Source: Drosophila pseudoobscura (lineage: Eukaryota; Arthropoda; Insecta; Diptera; Drosophilidae). Taken from it: DNA of 64,000 nt. Where the stretch lies: contig NC_046680.1 in assembly GCF_009870125.1 (NCBI RefSeq), positions 10,416,001 through 10,480,000 on the forward strand, in the 5' to 3' direction. Below the pieces are notes generated by a model, which did not search any database, was not told where the DNA came from, and worked only from the letters and a program-made list of their open reading frames with translations. Within the stretch, counting starts at the first letter, position 1. Each line of letters begins with the position of its first letter. Position numbers and translations under genes: made by a program. This document shows positions 33,699 through 44,900 of the stretch, piece by piece.

Positions 33699-33884
33699 CC
33701 AGAGCTAGGTTAGAGTTTGGTCAAATGTTGCTATTTTAGAACAAATTATTTAGATGTAAGAATAAGCCGTAAGTTGTTTATAAAAGTGAAAGAAAGAATG
33801 AAGACATTTTGTTTCAATTCGAATTGCTGGGATAAATACGATAAATCACTCACTTACAAACAATCAATAATTGGGAGTCTTTAA

Positions 33885-34190
33885 AATTAGCTAGTCTTAT
33901 AGAAAATGAATTATCAAATCGAATGACAAAATCGAAGAATATGGTTTTCAATTCTTGACGGAGCACGATTAACCCATTGTAGACCAAGGGGGTATTTAAA
34001 TATTTCACCGAAAATAATGAAAATTAAATCATTTTAGCGCAGTTCAGGTAAAAGATATCGTGGTTTTTTGTAAGTAAAGAGGAGAGATAGAATGGATCTA
34101 CAAGAAAAATGTACATAGTGTATTTTTTTCCGCGGTTCAACTAAACTTGTTCACCTGTTTAAATAGAGGGGGGTTAAGTGGGCTAAGTTT
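33885..34190 (+). repeat. Dispersed promoter-proximal repeat, copy C
   Basis: Shares with copy A, in the same order, the blocks TTGACGGAGCACGATTAACC, CACCGAAAATAATGAAAATT and TTTAAATAGAGGGG..TTAAGTGGGCTAAGTT, with similar spacing. It lacks the 3' half seen in copies A and B. Confidence 0.7.
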
Positions 34191-34226
34191 TTTTTTGTGC
34201 GACCGTACATTTTATGGAAAAATCCG

Positions 34227-34242
34227 CGGTCACACTCTTTCC
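34227..34242 (+). promoter_or_regulatory. M1BP site plus TCT initiator of eEF1beta
   Basis: CGGTCACACT (34227-34236) runs directly into TCTTTCC (34236-34242), which fits the polypyrimidine TCT initiator (YCTTTYY) of fly ribosomal-protein and translation-factor genes. M1BP sites adjoining TCT initiators are known for this gene class. Transcription likely starts at the C at 34237. Confidence 0.75.
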
Positions 34243-34313
34243 ATTTTCGTCGGTACGTGCACGCGGGCATTGATTTTTTTAAACCGCGAATTCAGATCAA
34301 GAAATAAACTAAA

Positions 34314-35093
34314 ATGGCTTTCGGTGATGTAAAGACCCCACAGGGACTGAAGGAGTTGAACAACTTCCTGGCCAACAGCAGCTACATCAGCGGGTAAGCA
34401 TCAGCACGCGGCGCGAGGAAGTGAGGTTATGTGAGAACCGCACACGTCGGCGATTTCTTTTTGCGAACTTTGACGCTCATGTAATTTATTTTCCGCCACA
34501 GATACACACCCAGCAAGGCCGATTTGTCTGTGTTCGATGCCCTGGGCAAGGCTCCAGCTGGAGACTACGCCCACGTTGCACGTTGGTACCGACACATTGC
34601 CTCCTTCGAGGCCGGAGAGCGCTCCGCTTGGACAGGCGCTCCCCTGCCTCAGTTGGCTGGTGGCAAACCCACAGTGGCTGCTCCGGCCAAGCCAGCTGCT
34701 GACGACGATGACGATGTCGATCTATTCGGCTCCGACGACGAGGAGGACGACGCTGAGGCCGAGCGCATCAAGCAGGAGCGTGTTGCTGCCTACACCGCCA
34801 AGAAATCGAAGAAACCCGCCCTTATTGCCAAGTCGTCGGTACTGCTCGATGTCAAGCCATGGGATGATGAGACCGACATGAAGGAGATGGAGAATAATGT
34901 CCGCACCATCGAAATGGACGGTCTGCTGTGGGGCGCATCCAAATTGGTGCCCGTCGGCTATGGCATCCAAAAGCTGCAGATCATGTGCGTCATTGAGGAC
35001 GAGAAGGTGTCCATCGATCTTCTGCAGGAGAAGATTGAGGAGTTCGAGGACTTTGTGCAGTCCGTCGATATTGCTGCCTTCAACAAGATCTAA
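34314..35093 (+). CDS. eEF1beta: Translation elongation factor 1 beta
   Basis: Two exons (34314-34393, 34502-35093) encode 223 aa. The N-terminal GST-C-like helical domain ([18 protein letters not shown] to YRHIASF) is followed by an acidic linker with [17 protein letters not shown], containing the usual casein-kinase-2-type site. The C-terminal guanine-exchange domain begins near [21 protein letters not shown] and ends in IAAFNKI. The protein recharges eEF1A with GTP in the cytosol. Its promoter has the M1BP/TCT arrangement typical of translation genes. Poly(A) signal at 35115. Confidence 0.96.
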
Positions 35094-35438
35094 ACTGAGA
35101 TTCTTACTATTTTGAATAAATCCAAGCAAAAGCGAAGCAACTACAAATTTATAAACTCTCTTAAATAGTGTATTCACAAACATTTACCGAAGTATCTGTG
35201 TGTCTCTCTTTCTGATGAGCAGTTCTCTCTGCCCAGTTCTCAGCGTGAGTCTTTCGTTCGGAAGCTTTCAGTAAGCTTTTGCTCAACAAAACTGTGAAGC
35301 ACGGCCCGCTGCAAGCTCACTTGTCCGTTAAGCGCGAAAGCGTTCGTTCGGTTGCTAAAATAAAATCACAGAGATACACTTTATTGTGCTATCCGGTTTA
35401 AACAAATCTTTTTCGGACAATAAAAATAACTGCTAATA

Positions 35439-37560
35439 ATGGCTGCCAACAAATTGTGCTGCACTTTGGTGTTTGGTGCTTTATTGTGCCTGGGACTGGT
35501 TGCTCTTATTCAGGCGCAGGGTGAGTCAAATATATTTAAGCCGGAATTGTATCATATTGAGAGATTAGCTTATATTCTGGTTATTGTTTTTGGTTCGATT
35601 TTGTTACCCATTTAGTGGAGTTTTGCTTTGGAATACCTGCTCGTCTCGGGTGCGGGATTCGTGCATTTCATTAACATTAATTAGCAATTGTATAAATATT
35701 TGTGTCTTTTGTTCTGTGCCAAGACATGTTTCGTTCTTAGAGGGATTTCTCAGCTCTATATGCATTTGCCCAACAAGTCTGTTCGTATTTGCATCCAACA
35801 ACTATCTGGATGTTGACAAATGTCCATAAATACTGCGGGTATCGAATACGTATGCGAGACTGGCGCATCTATCATTAGGAACGAGCCGGGCCATTGACTG
35901 CGGTGGTTTCAATAACACGGCATTGCCATTGAAATCGCTTCCGATTTGTGTAGCCCCCCTTACATTAGACGGAAATTAATTCGCTTGAAAAATGTCTTGT
36001 AGTAATATTAGCTATCAATCACCTGCATCGTGTATTGCACAATTATTCCAGGGTGAGCTCATAGGATATGTATTTGATTAAATAATTAGTTGCATAAGTA
36101 GCTGATTATATTAGAGATAAAACAATTTAAACTGTGGACTCTCCATGAAAAAGGATGTACAAATTAATTGAATTTCGAAAATAATTGTTTAGCTCGGAAT
36201 AACCTGAAAAATCCCACCTTCGTGATGTGACAATACGTTCCCTTCCGCTTAAATGACGTTTATTTGTGAGCAAACAATTCGCATTATCTTTGCCTGAGTG
36301 TGTGTTATCTCTAGTGCCTGGAAATTCCCAATTTTTCTATACTAGTCCCGAGTAAATCAAATCTCAGCACTAAAAAAAGTAAAATTATGCAACCAATTTA
36401 AATTTCTGGAGTCTGGAGTCTATTTTAAAATCTTGACCCGATTTCTACGACTTTCAAGACTACATATGTATGTATATTTTGCATAGTTCAGTGAACTCAT
36501 AGAAGAGATTACGTGGGTGAATAAAGATGATTGATAGGGTGTTCTCACAGAGAATTTGGCGCATGCTGACAACCTCCTCCGCTTTTCAAATTCCCGCTGT
36601 TCGTGGAAAAATAAATAATTAAATTACAAGAACAACAGTTCTTGATAACACTGAAAATATTGACTCATCTTCGCCTACGGGGGGCTGGCATAGAGATGCC
36701 TCAACTCAATGTTGCCATTGAAAGTTGCAAAACTAGTTCGGCAGAGAGTCGGAGGCTGAAACTGGCGGAGCAGATACGATGGACCTTTGTCTGAGGTTCA
36801 TGGGCGTACAACCATCGGAATGGTTTTTTCACGTTCTTCCAATAATACAATATTGTCATATTATAAATGTGTTTATATATTTTTGAAATTTTATGAGGTT
36901 GAAATTCGAACGATCTTGGTTCGAAATCATTCTCAAGACTCGCACATTACGGAATGCCCTGAATAAAGCGATGACATGGGTGGGTAAAAATGTTAATTCG
37001 AGTTTTATTTTGTTTACTCTGTTTACGTGGTTCTCGTTTCTAATCGCGTGCCCGATCTCAAACTAATTCACCTGCCCTCTGCCCCCAAAACAGATAAGCC
37101 GGTGACGGATGTGTGTCTCGGCTGCATTTGCGAGGCCATCAGCGGATGCAATCAGACACGATTCTGCGGCGGCGGCGTCTGCGGCCTGTTTCGCATCACC
37201 TGGGCCTACTGGTCGGATGGAGGCAAGCTGACCTTGGGAAACGAGAGCCCCCAGTCTGAAGATGGTAAGCCTGTTTGCCGCACTTCGCCATCGTTCTTCT
37301 TCTTAACTTGCTTAAACTCCTTTTCAGCCTATGCCAACTGCGTGAACGATCCCTACTGCGCGGCCAACACCATCCAGAACTACATGACCAAGTTTGGGCA
37401 GGACTGCAACAAAGATGGGGGCATCGACTGTTACGACTACGCTGCTATTCACAAGTTGGGGGGCTATGGCTGCGGTGGGGAGCTGGCTTATCAGTACCAA
37501 ACCAGCCTACAGAGCTGCCTGAACTCGTTCCAGCAATTGGACGTTCGCTCGGGACCTTGA
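35439..37560 (+). CDS. i-type lysozyme (destabilase) 1 of 4
   Basis: Three exons (35439-35520, 37094-37264, 37328-37560) encode 161 aa; I recall a 161-aa fly protein CG6426. A 26-27-residue signal peptide (LVFGALLCLGLVALIQAQ) fills exon 1, followed by a secreted Cys-rich destabilase domain (CLGCICEAISGC, CGLFRITWAYW, CAANTIQNYM, QDCN). The intron after the signal peptide is 1.57 kb, far longer than in the sister genes. The position of the catalytic Glu of bivalve i-type lysozymes (MESGC context) is Ile here, so muramidase activity is doubtful. In-frame exon phases (1,1) equal those of the neighbours. Confidence 0.9.
35521..37093 (+). other. Intron 1 of i-type lysozyme 1
   Basis: This 1.57-kb intron follows the signal-peptide exon. 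Open frames here (for example 35584-35829) lack any domain. No nested gene or repeat was recognised. Confidence 0.6.
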
Positions 37561-38199
37561 GCGCAAGAGTAGGGCACATACGCATCAAATAATTAACGAT
37601 AACTAATATTTAAAATACTAATTTATGGCAATGCATTTGAATTGGAGCTAGATTGTGAAATTGAGATTGATATTAAAACTATAATGGTAAAGCATTACGG
37701 AATTTAGCTTTTACTGCGAGATATTCTTATAATGAAATCAGTTTTAAATTACCGTTGACAACACTGGCGACATTCAGCGGAAATAAATGGAAGTTTTTAC
37801 ATTCGCACGAATTCGTCGGCAGGTGTCTCTGTCACGACATGTAGTTACTTGTGGTTACTACATGCCCGTAGAGTAGCAGCTCTCCGGAATGGTCAAGAAA
37901 TATATCCAATATCTTTCCATTTTTAGTCAGTGGTCGGTTCAGGGTATTTCTTTCCAATCACTTGCATCTACTACCGATCATTCGATTGGTAGCAGGTGAT
38001 TGGTAATTCCCGCATTAGTTAGTTACAGCGATGGCTGCTGTTGGCAGAGATTCGTTTGGATGCGCCCTAGAAACCGGTACTGGTGGGGAGAGATCCGGAC
38101 TCGAGAGACTTGAGAGCTGGCTGTTAGATTTGCTGGCACCATTTGCGATTTAGGTGCGGAACTGTTTGAACCAAGTTGAAGAGCATTGAGAGCATTAGA
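37561..38199. other. Spacer between i-type lysozymes 1 and 2
   Basis: Carries the 3' UTR of copy 1 (AATAAA at 37782) and the promoter of copy 2. An inverted pair around GTAGTTACTTGTGGTTACTAC (37842-37862) and a CACTTGCATC / ATTGGTAGCAGGTGATTGG region (about 37960-38002) are present; nothing else was recognised. Confidence 0.5.
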
Positions 38200-38738
38200 A
38201 TGAGCTTTGGGGTGGAATATATGCTATGCTTGCTGTTGGCGGTGTCGCCTTCGTTGGTCCAGAGTCAAGGTTAGTCCTAACCCTAACCCATATATTTATA
38301 TGGTCTAACAACTGCTATTTAGGTCACGTGATCGACAAACCCGTTACGGAGTTGTGCCTGACGTGCATCTGTGAGGCCATCAGCGGCTGCAATGCCACAA
38401 GGATCTGCACCAGCCCGGAGAAGGGCACATGCGGCATTTTTCGCATCACCTGGGCCTACTGGGTGGACGCCGGCAAATTGACCATCGACGGGGAGCATCC
38501 CGAATCGGAGCGGGCCTTCATCAACTGCGCCAACGATCCGCATTGCGCCGCCAATCTGGTTCAGAACTACATGAAGAAATTCAATCAGGACTGCAATGAC
38601 GATGGCGAGATGGATTGCCATGACTATGCGAGGATCCACAAGCTGGGGGCCTACGGCTGTCAGGCGGATTTGCCATACAATTACCAGAGCGTCTTCGATG
38701 AGTGCATCGAGAACTATGAAGATCAGGGTTTCGAGTGA
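38200..38738 (+). CDS. i-type lysozyme (destabilase) 2 of 4
   Basis: Two exons (38200-38269, 38323-38738) encode 161 aa: a signal peptide (MLCLLLAVSPSLVQS) and one destabilase domain (CLTCICEAISGC, CGIFRITWAYW, CAANLVQNYM). The intron that interrupts copies 1, 3 and 4 just before the conserved A-(Y/F)-x-N-C segment is missing; the flanking codons are simply joined (SERAFINC). This is a clean intron loss. Glu at the catalytic position is replaced by Ile. AATAAA lies at 38770, 32 bp after the stop. Confidence 0.9.
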
Positions 38739-38977
38739 TCTTCCGGAACACAGAGTTTGTTATGCATCAAATAAATATCGCGGGGAATCTCCCCTACGGA
38801 TCACAGCCGTCTAGATCACTTCCTATTCCACACCCATTACAACGCCCCATTGACTAGTATATATTGAACTGGTTCTCGGCTCGGCAGGCCAATATAAATC
38901 TATAGTCAGTGTTGCGAGCGTTCAGTGCCTGAATGGTCGAGCAACGCATTGAATCGGTAGTGAATATTCGGCTTACC

Positions 38978-39517
38978 ATGTCCACATATAAATACACGCT
39001 GATAATTCTTTTGGCTCTGGGCTTGGTTCAGGCGGAGAGCCCGAAACCGATCACGGAGACCTGTCTGACTTGCATGTGCGAGGCATTGAGCGGCTGCAAT
39101 GCCACGGCTGTGTGCGTGAACGGTGCCTGCGGCATCTTCAGGATCACCTGGGATCAGTGGGTCGATGCGGGACGACTGACAGTGCCGGGTGACACAGCCG
39201 TAACGGACAGCGGTGAGTTAACCACAGCACATTCGCCATTGAGAGGGAGAGCATCTGATCATCCATGATTTACCGCTACAGCGTTTACGAACTGCGCCAA
39301 CGATCCGCACTGTGGGGCGGACACTCTCCAGAACTACATGGTGAAGTACGGACAGGACTGCAATGATGATCAGCGGGAGGACTGCTACGACTACGGCGCG
39401 ATCCATTACATGGGTCCATTCAACTGCAAAGCAGACATGCCCTACAACTACGAGAACACCTTCAAGCGGTGCTTGAGAAGGGCGCAGCGCGATCAGCAGC
39501 GACAGTCGTCCAGATAA
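38978..39517 (+). CDS. i-type lysozyme (destabilase) 3 of 4
   Basis: Two exons (38978-39212, 39282-39517) encode 156 aa. The ATG at 38978 is chosen because it opens straight into the signal peptide YTLIILLALGLVQA; an in-frame upstream ATG at 38933 would add 15 polar residues. Here the signal-peptide intron is absent and the second intron retained, the reverse of copy 2. Domain motifs: CLTCMCEALSGC, CGIFRITWDQW, CGADTLQNYM. The catalytic-Glu position is Leu. The basic, Gln-rich tail (RRAQRDQQRQSSR) is unique in the cluster. Confidence 0.9.
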
Positions 39518-39752
39518 TCCGCGGCTGGAACACCAATAATAATGTATTTAGTTTCTAGTTTCTAGTATTAAGTATTTAATTTATGAGGAGGAGTCAGCGA
39601 AATTTGTGTCAGAAAATTGCATTGCAAATAGCCAGCCTCTCGATAAATAGACAACAGATCTGTTGATCAGCGTAGATCAGTTGTGCCGTAAACACGGCGA
39701 CGTTAGGTCAGGTTCTCGTCTAAAAATCCATCGGAGTTTAGTTTGAGATACT

Positions 39753-40679
39753 ATGTTAGCCAGTCTCAAATTACTCACCAGTTTGTGGCTGCTGCTGTGG
39801 CTACGGCTGGACAGTGTTCCCGGCCATGCAGGTAAGTGCACTCATCGTACCACTTGCTCCACAGTGCCGCTTTAGAACCAAGCCGGAACGTTGTAGTACA
39901 CTACGATATTCGCCTGACCAGATACAGACAGAGGTGTAGACCCGGAAACTAGAAAATAGTCGAATATACCCTGGCATTCTGCGAATACCGCGCGTAAAAA
40001 CAATTATTTGTGGCACACTACGAGTATGTATGGGAGAGTGCAATACAATTATGGTAATCCATTGTAAACTGGAACCGCATCAGTTCATTAGAATAGTATA
40101 TATACTAAGTATGCACAGACTTACATCCGCCAATTTCCATCGCTGCCTTTGGCTTTCGATCTCTCGCATTCAGTGGAAAACAAACCCGTCACGGAAGACT
40201 GCCTGGAGTGCCTCTGCGAGACGATGAGCGGCTGCAATGCCACAGCGATCTGTGTGAACGGGGCATGTGGCATCTTTCGGATAACCGAGGGATATTGGGT
40301 GGAGGGGGGAAAACTAACGCTGCCCGACGAGACTCCGCTGTCCAACCGAGGTAAGTACTCTAGCTTTCCCCCAAGCTGACGACTAATGTGCCTTCATCCT
40401 CTTTCAGCCTTCATCAATTGTGTCAATCAGCCCCTCTGTGCGGCGAATACGATCCAGAGCTATATGTACAAGCACGGGCAGGACTGCAATGGCGATGATC
40501 ACATCGATTGCCTGGACTTTGGAGCCTTGCACAAGCTGGGAAATCTGAAGTGCCGCGGCGAGCTACCCTACATATACGCCAAGGTATTCAACAGCTGTCT
40601 AAAGAACAAGGAGAGACAGGCCCAGAACGCAGACCAGACCCCGAACCAAGTGAAAATTAAGGACCAGTCCTCAACATAA
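39753..40679 (+). CDS. i-type lysozyme (destabilase) 4 of 4
   Basis: Three exons (39753-39831, 40174-40350, 40408-40679) encode 175 aa, with both ancestral introns kept. Signal peptide LLTSLWLLLWLRLDSVPGHA, then CLECLCETMSGC, CGIFRITEGYW and CAANTIQSYM. The catalytic-Glu position is Met. The longest C-terminal tail of the group (KERQAQNADQTPNQVKIKDQ) is polar and looks unstructured. The four copies have the same orientation within 5.3 kb and clearly arose by tandem duplication. Confidence 0.9.
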
Positions 40680-41987
40680 TTGATTCTTTATTGGGTTGAA
40701 TCGTTTTACTGTTTTTTAAACAATCTTTTAATACATATACATACATACATCGAAACATTGCTTATCTTTGACGCTTGAACAGTTTCCAATATTGGTATGG
40801 TAGGGAGATATAGTAGATATTGGTATAGGTATACAATACACATAGTACATACAAACATACGATTAGTATGTATATATATATATAGAGGGTATATGAAAAC
40901 TACTGTAATATGCTTCCCATTTAGAATTTGTTAGTCAACAAGTTATGTAAATATCTGTACGAGTATATATGTATAGTACATGTACATATATCCGGATCAT
41001 TGCAGCTCACTTTTGCTATAGCTTGGCTCTAACATTCGTAAGTTTTTCTAACATGGTCATTGTTAATAGTTCTATAGTTTGAATTGGGGGTGTATCATCA
41101 TTGCTTCCATCCTTTTAGGGACTATTATAATTGGGGGGAGTTCTTCATTAGTAGTAAAAACTATTATTTGGAAATTGGAAAGTTAAAGGTTTTCTCTCTC
41201 TCTCTTTCTCTCTTCTTTAAGATATAATTGAGGAGTATCTGCATCTTCCACCCTATCAGAATCTGTTCTAGTCGATATTTTTTCAACAACCTTTAAGTTG
41301 ATGATGAGATAAATGGGCTGAGGCAATGTTTAACGAAAGGCAGCGATGACTTAGTTTGTTGGGCAGCTCTCCATCTTACGCTCTTATCATAGCTCTAGAC
41401 GGCGAAGAGCCATGAAAGTTCTCAGTGAGCCCATAAATAATATGCTACTTACAAGACAATTTACTTGGACAATTCGGCAACGAACTAAACATAGATCAAG
41501 GCTAAGGAACATAATGATAGCTAAGTCTTTGCAAAGATCCAGATGCCAGATGCCAGAACTTTGTAGAAGAAGTAACACCATATCTTAGGCAGTAGGTGTA
41601 TCCAAGGACGCTTATTGTTCCTATTATAGTTTTTGGTTAAATCTTCCCCAAATTTGTTTCTTTAGATCTTTTCTGGGTTCTCTTCAAAGATCTTTTGGAT
41701 AATTGGAACTCATTAGAGAGGTGTTCTGGTATGGATATTCACAATACAGTACTTCTTGGCTCTCTTCTCTTGAAAAATGGTTTGGTTTCTTGGTTTGAAA
41801 CGATCCGTGGCTATTATCCTTAAAATACAATCAAGCTCGATATATACGGAATGCGGATGGGTGTGTGTGGGGGTATGTCCGATCTGATCTGATTTGATAT
41901 ACATACTACTATAATTCATTCAATCGGTGATGGTCTTAAATCTAGAATTGCAACTGGAAATATGCGTTTGCTTTGCCAAAATTGGGT
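40680..41987. other. 3' flank of lysozyme 4 and long 3' region of RING gene
   Basis: About 1.3 kb between convergent genes, AT-rich, with ATAC/ATAT microsatellites (40728-40750, 40867-40884) and a CT run (41193-41212). Probably mostly 3' UTR of the RING gene (minus). No coding region was recognised. Confidence 0.5.
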
Positions 41988-44900
41988 TTACTTCTTGATG
42001 TCGTTGGCCAATAGCAGCTCCTTGGCCTCCTTCTTGCCGCGCTTCTTCTCCTCCTTGGCGTGCAGCTTGGCCAACCGCTCCTCCTCCTTGGCCAGCCGCT
42101 TCTCCTCCTGCAAAAAGCACAATTCTTATGAGAAATTCAGTTGAGATGGGATGGTGCGGGTGGGGTCGGGGGAGGTTTGTTGGCTATAACTTTGTTTGAA
42201 TGCATTGGAAAGCATAAAGAAGAAATCGGAATTATGAGCAGCTTCCTCTCCCCCCTTTGGAATTTATGCACAAAAGACGATGAAATCTCCTCCCCTTTCT
42301 CCTTCCCCATTTGCTGCATTTCCACTCTCCACCCACGCGATTAATGAAAAACTTTGGCGAAGCAAAAAGCAAAAAGGGGAACGAGGCCAATTACAAACAA
42401 TGCAATGGAAAAACTGCCAAAGCGGGGTCAGGGGTCGAATGGGGATAACAATGAATCTCCGGAACAATGCAGGGTAGACTGGTAAAGGATGGGGACATAC
42501 CACACTCACCTTCCGAGCCTCCTTCTCTGCCTTTAGCTTGAGTTTCTCCTCCTTCTTCTTGCGCTCCACAGACTCGTTCTTTTTATTGTCAGCCCGTTCT
42601 CCTGCAACCAATTGGAAAAGGATTAATCTCCGACGGATCTCCGCCGGAATCTCTACGGCTGGGGTTGGAAAATTGAAAACCTACTCTGATTGCTGCCGGC
42701 GGAGAAGAGCGGAAAGCTGCGATTGGAAGAGCTGGAAGAAACTGGCTTGGGATTACTGGATGCGGATGTCCCCGAGCCAGAGCCAGAGCCAGGGCCAGGG
42801 CCCTTGCCTTCCCCTGAAGATGTCCCAGTCTTGGATATGCTGCCTGATCCCTGAATCGATGCCTTAGATGGGCCAGCAGCACCAGCACCCTTGCAGCCGC
42901 CTGCTGCCTGGGGCTTTTCTATCTTCTTTTCCTTGGGCATCACATAGGCGCTCTTTGGCAGCGCGTTCTTCGGGGTCACAGGGCATATCTTGGCGCCACC
43001 CGCCTTCAGCGGTGGCGGGGCCAGGGTGGTGCAACTCAGCTGGATGTTCATGGGGCTGGGACGACGTGGAGGAGGCGGTGATGCCCCCTCCCGCAGCAGT
43101 GGGGCCAGCTCGTGGGTACTGGACTTTGTGTAGGAGGCATACCTGAAAGGAAGTGGTGAAGTGGTGGGAGATGAGAGACAATGACCCACCGAGAGGAGGA
43201 TGAGGACTCACCGAAACCTGGGATTGCTGACGTGTACCGGCGAAGGGTGTGGCACCTTGGCCGGACTGCGGAGCTCCTTGATGGGCGGCAGGCGGTTCTG
43301 GATGTCCAGCAGACGATTCTTAACGTGCCTACGACCCGGATAGGTGTGCATGGGCGTCATGGTGCCGCTACCATTGCTGCTACCGCTACCCCCACTACTG
43401 CCACTGCCACTCGAAGAAGATGCGGATGTGGATGTGAGGCAGTTGCTCAGCGTGTGGAGGGGCTTGCGGGGCACAGCTCCCGAGCAGCCGCTGGGACAGC
43501 CACCATGGTGGGAGTGGCTTCCATTATCGCGCGGGGAGAGGGAGCTGCCCGAAGAGCCAGAGGGCGTGGGGGATGTGGACGCGTGATGGGGATCTCTGTG
43601 GTGATGATGATGCGGGTGATGGTGGGTGGCGGGCGAAGGCGGGGCCAGGTGATGGGAGCCGGAGGCCGCTGCCGAGGCTGGGGAGCAGGGGCCGCTGCTC
43701 GATATGGAAGACGTCTTGGAGTAGTGCGAGTATCCGGAGAGAGACGACCCCGCCGATCCTGTCGAGCTCATCGAGTAGAGGCTGTCCGACTGGGACACTA
43801 CACGGCCGCGCGTCCCACGCACCGCCTGATGATGTCGCCCCACCGTCGCCGCCTTGTGCAGCGTGGGCTGGTGGCGGAACGTGTGGTGTCCACTGTGTGC
43901 GTCGTTCATGGAATAGGAGCTGGCGGAGGCCACCACCCCGCCAGCGGCCACGCCAGCCGAGGACCAGCTCTTGGCGCCCATCGAGTAGCTGCTGGCCGAC
44001 TCCTGGATGCGCCAGGTGCCCGACGAGGAGGTCAGTCGGTTCACCCGAGCCCTGCAGATCACACAGCGCAGGGGCAACAGTCGTTGCGCCACCGCACTCT
44101 GGATAGTCTTCACGAAGCAGCGGCGGCAGACGACGCGGTGGCCGCACGGCGAGGTCTGCATGGTGGCCCTGGCATTGATGCAGATCACGCACTCGTCCTC
44201 CTGGGAGGTAGGCGGATCCGGTTCGCTCTCCTCCTCAAGCTTGCTCAGCAGTTTGTCCTGCAAAAACGAGAGGGAAATTGCTCGAGTGAATTGATTTCCT
44301 ATAAGTATGCAAGGGAACTCTTTGGTTCGGGTCTATTTGGTGAGAGCTTGAAAGTATGCGACGTTCAGACTGGCCAAATCCCATGATCTTCAATCCGGGA
44401 GACAACTCTTCATCTTTGCCACTAATATACCCCATCCAGCTGTTCATTCAAGGGGTATAATTAATTGACCAAACACCCCAGACATTTATTGGTCTTGGCT
44501 CTCGGTGTGACGACAACTCATTTGACAGCTGCTTAGCTGTAAACGATGACAGCCAAGCGCCAACTATCTATTGAAGGCCGCATCCGGAAGCCGTCTGACA
44601 TGCCCATAAAGATCACCACCGGCAGAAATTCCAACCCATCGACCCATAAACCCATCGATTGCAATCTTCGCGTTGGCTAACTGTAGGTCTGTTTTGCGTG
44701 GCGAATGAATCTTTATGCAAATCGATTTTCAACTCGATTCGCTTTGTCCCTCTCGCCGCAGACGCCTTCTGAGGTCAGCTTGGGTGTTCGACCTGAGGCC
44801 GAACATATATTTTATTGATCATATATTTAATCTCTCAAGAATTGCCCATTGTTGCCCATCCCGCCGTCATTAATTTTGTGATTCAGCAGCTTTTTAAGGC

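Larger units (their letters stand above)
33699..34313. other. fa2h 3' UTR and eEF1beta promoter/leader
   Basis: Short spacer between two same-strand genes. Most of it (33885-34190) is repeat copy C; the remainder before 34313 is the eEF1beta core promoter and leader. Confidence 0.6.

Noticed and set aside
38274-38290. CCTAACCCTAACCC, telomere-like repeats
   Set aside because: Only two units within a lysozyme intron, probably a branch point/polypyrimidine region; Drosophila telomeres do not use such repeats.
43181-44386. 401-codon open frame on the plus strand
   Set aside because: It is antisense to the large Ser/Gly/His-rich RING-gene exon; biased GC-rich codons leave the opposite frame open. 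The minus strand has the RING and clean splice sites.
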